Shown in pieces: positions 1 through 8,885 of a stretch of 33,627 nucleotides of DNA. Source of the stretch: Perkinsus marinus ATCC 50983 (lineage: Eukaryota > Perkinsozoa > Perkinsida > Perkinsidae); NCBI RefSeq assembly GCF_000006405.1, contig NW_003204753.1, positions 50,999 through 84,625 of the forward strand, in the 5' to 3' direction. Under the pieces are notes generated by a model that saw nothing but the letters and a program-made list of their open reading frames with translations, had not been told where the DNA came from and searched no databases. The position numbers and the translations under genes were made by a program. The number at the start of each line of letters is the position of its first letter. Within the stretch, counting starts at the first letter, position 1.

Positions 1-1183
1 AAACACAGCGAATTAAAGTTCTTCACTTCATCGTAGTGACCTTCCTATCCATATTCTTATCGGAACATCGCGTATCAACGGCTCGTAATACCACACCGAC
101 TGAAGAGACGTCAAACATGACCAAGCCTCTGAGTACTGCATTTTACAATCATAACTACAGCATAGGCATCTCAAAACCTATCACTCGAGGCAGCGAACCC
201 AAAGGGGTTATAAGTATTACCGTTTATTAGGGTCAACTTCACTCTTAGCAGAGAGGCGTCGCTGCTCAGACTCTTGCCAGGAATAATAGCAGTTGTTGCA
301 GTGAAACCTGAAGCGGTTAATAATAAACCCATAAGTAGGATAAGGACTGAGCGACGATGTTATAACAACACTAGTTCACATCTCTGACAGTATACAGCGT
401 ATACCAACACTTCCTATAGGAGTGAGCCAACGAGTCGTGAACTGGACGTCAGTACTGCCAAGCATATTTCGCGCCCAGACAAACCAAATAGAAATTGACA
501 CTAATTGACAAAGTTATCCTTTTATGGAGGACGGAAGAGTTACCAGAATCCACACCGAGTAGTGCTGTATAACCGTCGGAAGATTATTCCTTGTGTGAAC
601 ACCTTCAATGCAAGTACATCTAGATTTTTTCTGGAAATTCGTAATTTACTTCTGTTCAGAATATACACGGCATCGACGAATTCCCGAGTGTCCAACAACT
701 TCATAATGGAACTACGAATACCGAGAGTTATTTCCAATTATTCGCCAAGTTTTACAAGATTAGATATTTAGTTACTATTATATTTAATATTTCCAATATT
801 TAATTACGTTTTAGATACCACAAAGATTAACCTTTTCCCACCAATTGAATAGAGTTTCACCCGTTTTACGTGAAGTGGCGGAATACTAGGTGGAAAAGGC
901 GAGTAAAATATGTTTTTACTAGTGTTTTTCATATCACTAGGGTGGTGAAGCTCTAATGTGAGAAGTGGTTGTCAACGTCCCAAGTAGTACAGTATCCCTG
1001 TTCCTGGTTCATGTACTTCAACTCCTTCATACAAAATGTCCATAAAGTAGAGACCGCATGTTGCACATACAGACATTATTCACGAACCACTGGAGCTTCT
1101 GGAATGAGGAACCGAACGCCACGGGTCACAGACGTTCATGAACGAGTCTAGACTATCGCGCGCGCCCACACAATCGATAATAT
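1..1183. other. Left flank, no gene recognised
   Basis: No protein family can be recognised on either strand; the open frames here are short and lack motifs. Much of it (about 760-830) is AT-rich. Near the right end, at 1157-1180, a GC-rich run followed by AATCGAT resembles a piece of the terminal inverted repeat of the nested transposon at 1265. The stretch ends with TTAC (1184-1187), the target duplication of the retrotransposon that follows. Confidence 0.5.
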
Positions 1184-1515
1184 TTACAATTCAGTGTTCC
1201 ACACTGAAAACCAGGTCGTTGAGAAGTCACAAGAATGCAAGTGGCGTCGCAACGTGTTTGCGTAGGCGCAAACAAACCGTGTCACTAAACTTTGTGTCCT
1301 AAATCACTAAATTAGACGCGCGCGCCTCTGTAATCGATTTATGCGCGCCTAAGGTTGAGAAAAAGAACATCCTTCACACCGTTTCCAGGTGGATGGATAG
1401 ACAAACATATAACTCGACTAACCGCTATTATTATATGCCGTGCAGGCCTTTCCCGCATGAGGTATGATGTTGCTATTACTACCCGCTACCGCTAGATTCC
1501 CCTCCGTCAACGTAC

Positions 1516-1836
1516 GTGATATCTTTTGACGAGAAGAGAGAGAGATACGCCTACGTCGGAGAGGCTGCTCGAACCTTCCTCCACGCGAACGGTATCAACG
1601 CAAACTGGCTGAACAGTTGTTCGATTAAGTGGGTGAAAAATCTCGCGTGTCAAGACTTGAGACGGAGGTTATATCAACTGCTATTACTTGCCAGGTTCCA
1701 CAAAGATCCAACAGGGTTAACGACACGTCAGAGAAAAAGTCTTCGAGAGGTCTGGCATCGGTATTCAGTCTTCTTTTTACCTACCGTGCTTCTTCTGCCG
1801 GAGAAATGCATTGTCGTGGATGCCAAGAAACTTTGA
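1516..1836 (+). CDS. Unknown ORF inside the nested TIR element
   Basis: About 106 codons are open from a non-ATG start (GTG at 1516) to TGA. I do not recognise it. The middle has a regular amphipathic pattern with conserved-looking Trp, Leu and Arg (W-V-K-N-L-A-C-Q-D-L-R-R-R-L and Q-R-K-S-L-R-E-V-W-H-R-Y), which looks more like real protein than random frame. It has no DDE transposase motif. It may be a captured host gene fragment, as in Pack-MULEs, a remnant of the element's own gene, or chance. No start codon context or splice sites could be fixed. Confidence 0.3.
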   Translation: MISFDEKRERYAYVGEAARTFLHANGINANWLNSCSIKWVKNLACQDLRRRLYQLLLLARFHKDPTGLTTRQRKSLREVWHRYSVFFLPTVLLLPEKCIVVDAKKL

Positions 1837-2263
1837 TCATCTAATAATCAGGGGCTTAGGACCGATTACTTCTCTGTCAACCCGCAAACCAACAACTCAA
1901 CTCGTAATGCGTCGATGAATTCACTTTCCACTCAATAATTCAGGTCAAAAGTTTCGCTGACAAGTCCCCAAGTTGAGCAATCAAGTGCAAGTACATCAAA
2001 CATTCCACCACTCCTGTGGTCGACCGAAGCTCGAAAAGCCCATCAGCATCATTAATAAGTGATCTTCGATGAGTCATACTGTTCGAACTTCGAAGTATAG
2101 TGATCTGCATGGTGAATGATATAGTGTTGGGTTTTGCAGCTCAAAAAAAACTTGGAAGGTAAATCAAAATGTAGCTCACAAAACGAGAGTCGAGTTTGTC
2201 CAATGAGACATGGACTTGATACAGATCCGCCTGGCCCGCTGAACCCTCTTCGTTAGCTTGCTT

Positions 2264-2335
2264 CCCTTCGGGTTTTTGGTTCATCTGTTTCTCTTCGGGT
2301 TTCTGGCTCATCTGTTTCCCTTCGATTTTTGGTCC
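2264..2335. repeat. 27-bp tandem repeat, about 2.7 copies
   Basis: Units at 2264-2290 and 2291-2317 differ at four positions; a partial third unit starts at 2318. Each carries CTTCGGGTTT or a variant, and the two full units end TCATCTGTTT. It lies inside the right half of the nested TIR element, close to its subterminal region, where transposons often carry transposase-binding repeats (inference). Confidence 0.8.
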
Positions 2336-2576
2336 TTCGGTCTCTAACGCCGTTGAAACGAAGTCGCGCTATATATCGACTATAATGGCGCGCGCTGAAA
2401 TTTAGTGATTTAGGACACAAAGTTTAGTGACAGTGTTTGGACACGCCGTTTGCGTACACGTTCATCGAGATACATAGCCTTTTAACCACCCGTCTGTGGT
2501 ATTGAGTTGCTGGCATCTTGCCGCATAGTCTCCGTGTCCTCATCTCAACAACATCTACACGGAATTTTCTACCGGG

Positions 2577-5500
2577 ATGAGCCAAAATAGTGACGACGAG
2601 CCCGTGATCAACGCCGCGCAAGTTATGGCCGAGCTGATTAACCCGGCATTGGATCAGCTGACACAAGCCATTGGTCAGCTCATAGAGCACCAGCAAGCGG
2701 CCAATAATTTGCTGCAGACCATGGCAGAGCAGCAGGCCGTAAAGGAGAGCGATGACAAGAAGGAGGATACTGAAGTTGAGCACGGCACGCACAAGGAAGA
2801 GCATATCTCACCCCAGGAGGAGAGAGTGCCCGTATCCATTCCAAGCTCCGACGAGAGGATCCCCAACAAGCCATTGAGCTGTGGGCCAAACTACGCTCCA
2901 CCAACACTAGGAGGAGCAGGGTTATGCTCGGGATGCGGGCAGAACCCTTGCCCTACTCCCGTCTCCGACAGAGAACTGACGGATGCTCTGAAGGCGGTGA
3001 AGCTCCTCAAGGCCCCGGAAGGCGGCCCCTTCAAAGGCGTAGCCGATAACAGAACGGGCATCTCCTTTGAGAGGGAAATGAAGAAGTGTTGTGGTCGAAT
3101 GTCAACGGTAGTGCTCTACCATTATCTATTGCGACATACAACCCAGTCGGCACAGGATTCGCTGGAGATTGGCGAACAATGGCCGACCAACTGTCATAGA
3201 GATTATGATGTGACAGTAGGGAAGGTCTGCACCAAGCTTCTGACAGTCTTCAGTAGTCAGGCGTCTTCTGAAGGGGTGCTTCAAACATGGAATGGTCTCC
3301 AACAGCAGCAAAATGAGAGCGTCGAGAACTTCATCTCCAAGGTCTTGACAATGACCACCGAACTTCGGCTCGCAGGCTTAGAACGACCAGAAAGGGAAGT
3401 TAAGGCTAAGCTTCGCTGTGGCTTAGCAGATCGAGACCTGCAGAGCAAGCTTCTCCAGCATTCCCGCCTAAGTCTGAGTGAATTCATGGAGAAAATGGTG
3501 GAAGAGATGATAGATCGAAGGAGGGGAAAGCTCTCTGGAGATCCTACATCAACACCCAACTCGGCGAGCACCACAACAACGACGACCACACCAACCAAGC
3601 GAGGTGGTCAGACTTCTATGGCACCTAAATTACCCCCACCCGTGATAGAGCTCGACGAGGTTCACCTGAATGGTATCAATGCTGGTCAATTACCGAGTGG
3701 AGCCCCGGGATGCGCGCGCGGTTGTGCCGACCCAACCTGTAGAGGGGTCCGTTATTGCGCATTGAAACAGCCAAACTTACCGGCGGAAGCCTGTACACGG
3801 TGTGGTCGCCGTCATGCACAAGATCAGACCTGTCCCGCAACCAATAATGTCTGTGCCCGTTGCAACCGAGGAGGTCACTTCGCGGCGGCTTGTCGCAGCG
3901 CCTCAGCCCTGAAACAGCATTCTCGCTCGACACGCCAATGGCAAGGCGATAAACGAGGACGGTCTCAACAACCAGTCAAGGAGGAGCTCAACGGCCATAC
4001 TACATCAGGTCATGGTAAGGAGGATAAGCAGCAGAAGGTGTCAAATGCAGTCATAAATATTGACGACGTTCCCTCGGACGAGGACATCATGCCCGATATC
4101 TTTGCGTTGTCAACGACATCCCCCCCGACAGTTGATGAGACCGGAACCAAACCCATAAAAGTGTCTTCTGAGTCTTTGAAGGGCCCCCAAGTAAAGACAC
4201 AGGTCTCGCTAGCTTTCCCTCAGCTACCAGGACATGCGATAACCGCATGGGCGCTCTGGGACTCCGGAGCCACAGCCACCTTTGTTCGAGCCGATGTCTT
4301 ACAGGCGTTGGCCAGAAAGGGAAACACCTCCCTTAAATGGCCAGCGACCGGTGGGCGTAGTAATGCCACACTGGCTGACAATCTATCCCGAGTCCCACTG
4401 CGGGGGACTTGCTCTCTGGTGCTGACGACTCCCAAAGCTACAGCGACAATTACGGCCTACGTGGTTCATCACTTAAGCTTACCCTTGGTCATTGGTGTCC
4501 CAGCCCTTCAAGCCTTGAGGGTCAAGCTAGAATTTAGTCCACAGGGAAGAGTGAAGATCAGAACTGGTGACGTGGTAGACACTCACAGGAACCCGCACGA
4601 AGCTGGCTCAGCCCAGTCTACGAAAGCGATAAGGCCAAGGCCATCTGTAACCAAGGTATGTCCCATACATTTCGATTGGAGTCATGATGAGGAACTTACC
4701 ATTCACACCCTCTCGGCTCCACCTGGCCAACTACGTCACCAAATAGAGCTCTCACGCATACAACCTTTACTAAATGTTATGGAGATCCAGAACGACGCCT
4801 TTTCAGAGTCCGAGTCAACGTCGGTCCCAGAGACGACAGTGACGCTTCCAAGAGAAGCGATACACATAGAGTCTACTCGGTCAGGGAGGCTGGTCGCGGA
4901 CTTCACCTACAACAGTGATGTCGATTTTGAAGCACTGCAAGGAAAAGGTTGGAAAGCAGCTGTCAGTAGAGCTCAAAGATCGTCGTATGGCAAAACTCCC
5001 CAGCAGAAAGAGCTCATCAACGTCGCCATTGACAAGCTACTTTGCTCGGACTTTGTGGGCTACCTCAAGCTAAAAACTCTATCCCATCCCCCTCCCACAC
5101 ATAGCATTGCAAGACTATATGAATCTAGTGGCCGTATACAGCAAACCCATCTGGTACACGACCGTTACCTACAAGCCCATCCTCCGGTGTATATTCCTGC
5201 ACAAGCAGTGTTTAAACAGACCTCTAGCACTACTCCATGTAGACTGGTATATGATATGCGCATGGTTAATAAGACCTTCACCCTACCTACGGTTAGCAGA
5301 TGGAATCTATGGGACTTTCTGGCCCAAGTATGTGTAAGCCCTCTATGCAAGTTCATGGATGCGGAAAAGGCGTTCAACCAAGTATTACTAACCCCTAAAT
5401 CAGCAGCTAGCTGCGCTACCGTATTGATGAAAACGAAGACACCACAGCTGTCAAGGCCCGAAGCCTATGTCGTGCTATGGACATCCATGCCCTTCGGGGC

Positions 5501-7352
5501 TGGACCCAGCCCTGGGGGACTGGAGGCAGCTACTGAGGTATGGATGGAAGAATCTAAGCAACTGTCGGCGACATTGGTTCCACCACAATCAACCAATTCT
5601 ATCGCCTGGCCTAACTTCTACGACTTGGGTAGTTTCGACCACTGCAAACCTGTTCTACAGGATGCCTTCAGGCGTCTGCCAATCGACCCAACACAGCCAT
5701 TCCAACTGTTGGACTATGTAGACGACTACGCTATCACCGGCGACTCTGTAGCGCAGGTCGATTGGCACTCAGCTCTTGCGGAGGGCGCTGCCGGCTACAG
5801 GGGGTTTCGCTTCCCAGTGGCTAAGAAATATCAATCGTGGGACACCGACAGCGACAATAAGCTCCTTGGCTATCATCTAAGGAATGATCTGCTTTCGCCT
5901 GTCTTCTCTGCCGAGCTGCTGCCGGAAAATAGCTGCTCACCAGTCACCAAGCGGGCGGTGAGTCATACTCTAGCCTCTCTCTATGATCCATTAGGGAGGT
6001 ACATCGAGTACAGCATGAAGGGCCGCAGTTTATGGAGATCAGTGGTGGACTCGACCAGGGAGGACGAAGTACCTACAGCCCTTACTTGGAACAAGGCTGT
6101 TCCCAATGGCTTGGTTAAAGAAGTTAACCGCTGGGCTAAAGCAGTATCCGCCCTACCCCCAACGCCGAGGTTCATACCAGTGCGATGGAGATGTCCAACA
6201 TCATCAAGCTATCATCACTGCCAATTATTGGTCTCTTGTGATGCCTCAAATATCGGTTGGTGTGTCGACGTGAGGTCCAAAGTCAACGGACTTCCTATTG
6301 GTCCAAGACTGTGTGGTCGTGGTGGTTTGTTCCCCCAGCGGAGGTCCTATCATCTTGATGGTAAGTCGACATCAACTCCAACGTCTACGGTACCGAGGCT
6401 TGAACTCCACAGTCTATTGCAAGCCGCTAAGGAACTCCTTCGACTATGCTCAGCGGTCAGACTTTCGCCCGCCAACAATACCACAGCCATCATTATGTCA
6501 GATAGTCTGATTAACATACAGAGGTTGTGTCGCATGAGCGATAAGTCTGAGACCGAGTTGATGAGCTGCATCGGCAAAAAGGGAAAGTGCAACTACTCCA
6601 GAAGCGATCTGGGGAAACTCCTTAAAATACGGCAGACTTTGAGGGAGGTACCCATACCGGTTACGCTGATACATCTTCCTTCGGCACTTAACCTAGCTGA
6701 TGACGGTTCCCGATGCAGGGTTCCTTCGAGAGGCTCAGAGGAGATGGAGCTTCTAGAAGCAGTTCTTCAAGACCCGACCCGTCGCCCAAACTACGTTCCC
6801 GGCAAAACAAATTCGGATGACTCTCGTTCAGACGCGGACGATGTGGCCTACGACTATATCAAAGCTGATGAACCCGGTTCGGCGGCGCTGTGCGCCACTG
6901 CTCCGCAAGCAGGGCCCCTACCGACTCCATTCAACGATTCTCTAGGCCTTCCCATTCTATCAGAGTCAGATAGGGCGACAATTGACGATGCTATTGATGA
7001 CTCCATCAAGAACGACGGGTTCTATAGTGCTGTCCGCTCCTACCTTAAGGATGGTACCGTCGCTGATGGGCATTCTCCTGCGAGGCTGAAACGTCAAGCT
7101 ACCAATTTCGAGCTTGACGCGAATGGCAGACTCTTCAGAATAGTAAGGCAACGACCAGATGCTACGGTGGTTCGCCAGCGAGTTATTTCTGGCCATGCTC
7201 ACAACATCATCGACAAGATTATTATCACTCGGCATCTTGAATGGCACCATCTGGGTCCCCAAAAACTGGCCATACGCCTATCCGACTCATTTTATTGGCC
7301 CAGGCAGCGTCGCACTGTTGCTAGAGCGCTCAGAAGTGTATACCTTGTCTGA
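2577..7352 (+). CDS. Gag-Pol polyprotein of element 1 (BEL/Pao-type), C-terminus frame-broken
   Basis: A 1591-codon single ORF encoding the structural and enzymatic proteins for reverse transcription and integration. In order: an N-terminal acidic, Gln-rich gag segment; two Cys-His knuckles (C-x2-C-x3-H near 406, then a canonical C-x2-C-x4-H-x4-C at 426-439); an aspartic protease core W-D-S-G-A-T (Asp562); reverse transcriptase with the first catalytic Asp near 928 (M-D-A-E-K-A-F) and Y-V-D-D at 1047-1050; the BEL/Pao-typical S-L-Y-D-P-L-G segment; RNase H with C-D-A-S (Asp1222); and the histidines of the integrase H-H-C-C zinc module (around 1553-1558). The frame ends before the two zinc cysteines, which follow in the -1 frame. 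ATG is only 10 nt after the LTR. No stop codon separates gag from pol. Confidence 0.9.
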   Translation: MSQNSDDEPVINAAQVMAELINPALDQLTQAIGQLIEHQQAANNLLQTMAEQQAVKESDDKKEDTEVEHGTHKEEHISPQEERVPVSIPSSDERIPNKPLSCGPNYAPPTLGGAGLCSGCGQNPCPTPVSDRELTDALKAVKLLKAPEGGPFKGVADNRTGISFEREMKKCCGRMSTVVLYHYLLRHTTQSAQDSLEIGEQWPTNCHRDYDVTVGKVCTKLLTVFSSQASSEGVLQTWNGLQQQQNESVENFISKVLTMTTELRLAGLERPEREVKAKLRCGLADRDLQSKLLQHSRLSLSEFMEKMVEEMIDRRRGKLSGDPTSTPNSASTTTTTTTPTKRGGQTSMAPKLPPPVIELDEVHLNGINAGQLPSGAPGCARGCADPTCRGVRYCALKQPNLPAEACTRCGRRHAQDQTCPATNNVCARCNRGGHFAAACRSASALKQHSRSTRQWQGDKRGRSQQPVKEELNGHTTSGHGKEDKQQKVSNAVINIDDVPSDEDIMPDIFALSTTSPPTVDETGTKPIKVSSESLKGPQVKTQVSLAFPQLPGHAITAWALWDSGATATFVRADVLQALARKGNTSLKWPATGGRSNATLADNLSRVPLRGTCSLVLTTPKATATITAYVVHHLSLPLVIGVPALQALRVKLEFSPQGRVKIRTGDVVDTHRNPHEAGSAQSTKAIRPRPSVTKVCPIHFDWSHDEELTIHTLSAPPGQLRHQIELSRIQPLLNVMEIQNDAFSESESTSVPETTVTLPREAIHIESTRSGRLVADFTYNSDVDFEALQGKGWKAAVSRAQRSSYGKTPQQKELINVAIDKLLCSDFVGYLKLKTLSHPPPTHSIARLYESSGRIQQTHLVHDRYLQAHPPVYIPAQAVFKQTSSTTPCRLVYDMRMVNKTFTLPTVSRWNLWDFLAQVCVSPLCKFMDAEKAFNQVLLTPKSAASCATVLMKTKTPQLSRPEAYVVLWTSMPFGAGPSPGGLEAATEVWMEESKQLSATLVPPQSTNSIAWPNFYDLGSFDHCKPVLQDAFRRLPIDPTQPFQLLDYVDDYAITGDSVAQVDWHSALAEGAAGYRGFRFPVAKKYQSWDTDSDNKLLGYHLRNDLLSPVFSAELLPENSCSPVTKRAVSHTLASLYDPLGRYIEYSMKGRSLWRSVVDSTREDEVPTALTWNKAVPNGLVKEVNRWAKAVSALPPTPRFIPVRWRCPTSSSYHHCQLLVSCDASNIGWCVDVRSKVNGLPIGPRLCGRGGLFPQRRSYHLDGKSTSTPTSTVPRLELHSLLQAAKELLRLCSAVRLSPANNTTAIIMSDSLINIQRLCRMSDKSETELMSCIGKKGKCNYSRSDLGKLLKIRQTLREVPIPVTLIHLPSALNLADDGSRCRVPSRGSEEMELLEAVLQDPTRRPNYVPGKTNSDDSRSDADDVAYDYIKADEPGSAALCATAPQAGPLPTPFNDSLGLPILSESDRATIDDAIDDSIKNDGFYSAVRSYLKDGTVADGHSPARLKRQATNFELDANGRLFRIVRQRPDATVVRQRVISGHAHNIIDKIIITRHLEWHHLGPQKLAIRLSDSFYWPRQRRTVARALRSVYLV

Positions 7353-8434
7353 AGAGCAATGCCGTCCGTCAGTTCAACTCCAGTGCTGGCTGTCACCACG
7401 TTGCGGATCTGCGTCCAGGCCAAGTTCAGGCGTGTGATATTTACCTGCCTAACGTAAGGGTCGATGGTGAACAGTCGGCCGCCGCTGTGCGAGTTACTGC
7501 TGTGCTCGTCATGACTGATCTTGCATCGGGCTTTCAAAGGCTACAGCCTATTTATGGATCTGTCACATCGTCCAATATCTGCTCGACTCTGGACCTTCTA
7601 TTTACAAATGTTTACTATCCTACAGTACTCATCACGGACAATGCCAAGACCTTCGTCTCCGACCTAACGGCTCGATGGTGTCGAGATCGGTCCATATTAC
7701 AGTTGGCTTGTCCGGTATATGCTCCGGCTTTGGCGTATTGGGAGAGATCTCACCGTGAATTGAGCCGGGCGTTGAAGGCCTGTCTATTTGACGATACCAT
7801 GGTGGGAACTTGGTTTGATAAGTTGGTACAAGTCGCCAACCATCTCAATGATGCCCCCTATAACTCTGACTCGTGGCTCAGCCCCCGCTTGGTGGCTCAC
7901 CCACATTACGACATTGACCACTTTTATAATGTGAATAACACATCAGTGAACGACCTCGCCAAGAAGCTGACTACTGTGAGCCAACCCACAGTTGCTGAGC
8001 GCGTCAGAGATAGTGGCAAGAAGATTTTCACCATACGCATGCTTGATTATCTCAACCACTGGACTACATTCAAGGAGGCTAGTAGGGCGAGAACTCTGGC
8101 TCACCATGGACGTCCGTGCGATCTCTCTGTTGGCGATACAGTTTTCCATCTTACGGGTCAATCATCCAAACTATCGTCCAGAGTGGCTGGTCCTTATATT
8201 GTTGACGCGGTTGACGAGAAGCACAAGGGTACGGTTATTATCCGGGGAGCTGACCAATCTACCTGTCGTGTGTGGGTATCTAATCTTGTCAAAGTACCGC
8301 CTCTGAAGTCAGACGGAAGTACATCTACCTCCATTCCAAGGCCTGACTTATCACCGGATGGCTACGCTTGGACGTTGGACCATCTACCTCCAGTACAAGT
8401 ACTCCCCCCACCGAATTATCCTGGGAAAAGGTGA
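7334..8434 (+). pseudogene. Integrase part of element 1 pol, in the -1 frame
   Basis: This frame opens with K-C-I-P-C (cysteines at 7337 and 7346), which completes the H-H-C-C zinc module begun in the preceding ORF. It then carries the integrase core: Asp at 7436 (A-C-D-I-Y), Asp at 7637 (I-T-D-N-A-K-T-F) and Glu at 7742 (Y-W-E-R-S-H), spaced D-x66-D-x34-E as in retroviral-type integrases. The C-terminus is Pro-rich. It overlaps the upstream ORF by 19 nt. No clear slippery heptamer is seen at the junction, so a one-base loss, or a sequencing error, is more likely than programmed frameshifting. The true protein probably has no start codon of its own. Confidence 0.8.
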
Positions 8435-8694
8435 ATCTCTGTCATTCAATTACCCGTCTTTGATGCCGATAAGCCCGCATTGGTGGTGAATCTTGTCCAT
8501 CTTAGTCGTGGTGCACAATCGTGTCTTATCTTATCTTATCTATGTGACCAATCCATTTAAGTCCCTTGTTATGTCGTCCCACATAAGTATCCTCATTGAA
8601 TTTTGATTATTGTAAAGGCTCTCTATGGCCATAAGTCGTTCTTGTTAGCAAGACTTATCCAGTATTGATGATAGTTGCTAGCCGCGGCCGGGAG

Positions 8695-8881
8695 AATTCA
8701 GTGTTCCACACTGAAAACCAGGTCGTTGAGAAGTCACAAGAATGCAAGTGGCGTCGCAACGTGTTTGCGTACACGTTCATCGAGATACATAGCCTTTTAA
8801 CCACCCGTCTGTGGTATTGAGTTGCTGGCATCTTGCCGCATAGTCTCCGTGTCCTCATCTCAACAACATCTACACGGAATT
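8695..8881 (+). repeat. 3' LTR of element 1
   Basis: 187 bp, identical by eye to the two joined pieces of the 5' LTR. It begins AATTCAGTG, ends CACGGAATT, and is followed by TTAC (8882-8885), which matches 1184-1187. The bases just before it (8685-8694) end CCGGGAG, which is not a long polypurine tract. Confidence 0.93.
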
Positions 8882-8885
8882 TTAC

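Larger units (their letters stand above)
1265..2447. mobile_element. Nested Mutator-like (MULE/MITE-type) TIR element
   Basis: This 1183-bp insertion sits in the 5' LTR and is flanked by the perfect 9-bp direct repeat GTTTGCGTA (1256-1264 and 2448-2456). The sister LTR has this site once (8763-8771), which is the empty site. Ends are GGCG...CGCC. The terminal inverted repeats contain a perfect 34-bp core (1280-1313 against 2399-2432) and continue imperfectly through a GCGCGCGCC block and an ATCGAT-like block to about 85 bp. Long inverted repeats with a 9-bp duplication are hallmarks of Mutator-like elements (family knowledge). No transposase motif is visible, so it would be non-autonomous. 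It holds one 106-codon open frame and a 27-bp tandem repeat. Confidence 0.85.
1188..2566 (+). repeat. 5' LTR of element 1, split by nested insertion
   Basis: Two pieces, 1188-1264 and 2457-2566, match 8695-8771 and 8772-8881 base for base by eye. Between them lie the nested element (1265-2447) and the second copy of its 9-bp duplication. Removing 1192 bases leaves 187 bp, exactly the length of the 3' LTR. The pol II promoter of the element should lie in this LTR, so the insertion has probably damaged its transcription (inference). Confidence 0.93.
1188..8881 (+). mobile_element. BEL/Pao-type LTR retrotransposon (element 1)
   Basis: A complete LTR element reading rightwards: 5' LTR 1188-2566 (interrupted by a nested transposon), gag-pol 2577-7352, integrase continuation to 8434, 3' LTR 8695-8881. 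It is flanked by TTAC at 1184-1187 and 8882-8885, a 4-bp target duplication. LTR ends are AATTC...GAATT rather than TG...CA. The order protease, RT, RNase H, integrase and the Y-D-P-L-G motif after the RT are features of BEL/Pao elements (family knowledge). Without the nested insertion it is about 6.5 kb. The two LTRs appear identical, so insertion was recent, yet pol carries one frame break near 7332. The exact LTR edge is uncertain by 1-2 bases because of T runs. Confidence 0.9.

Noticed and set aside
505-771. Overlapping plus and minus frames of 88 and 65 codons
   Set aside because: No motifs, no codon bias, no splice or start context; likely chance.
7319-7352. Programmed -1 frameshift signal in pol of element 1
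   Set aside because: No X-XXY-YYZ heptamer or obvious downstream pseudoknot at the switch point; a single-base loss is simpler.
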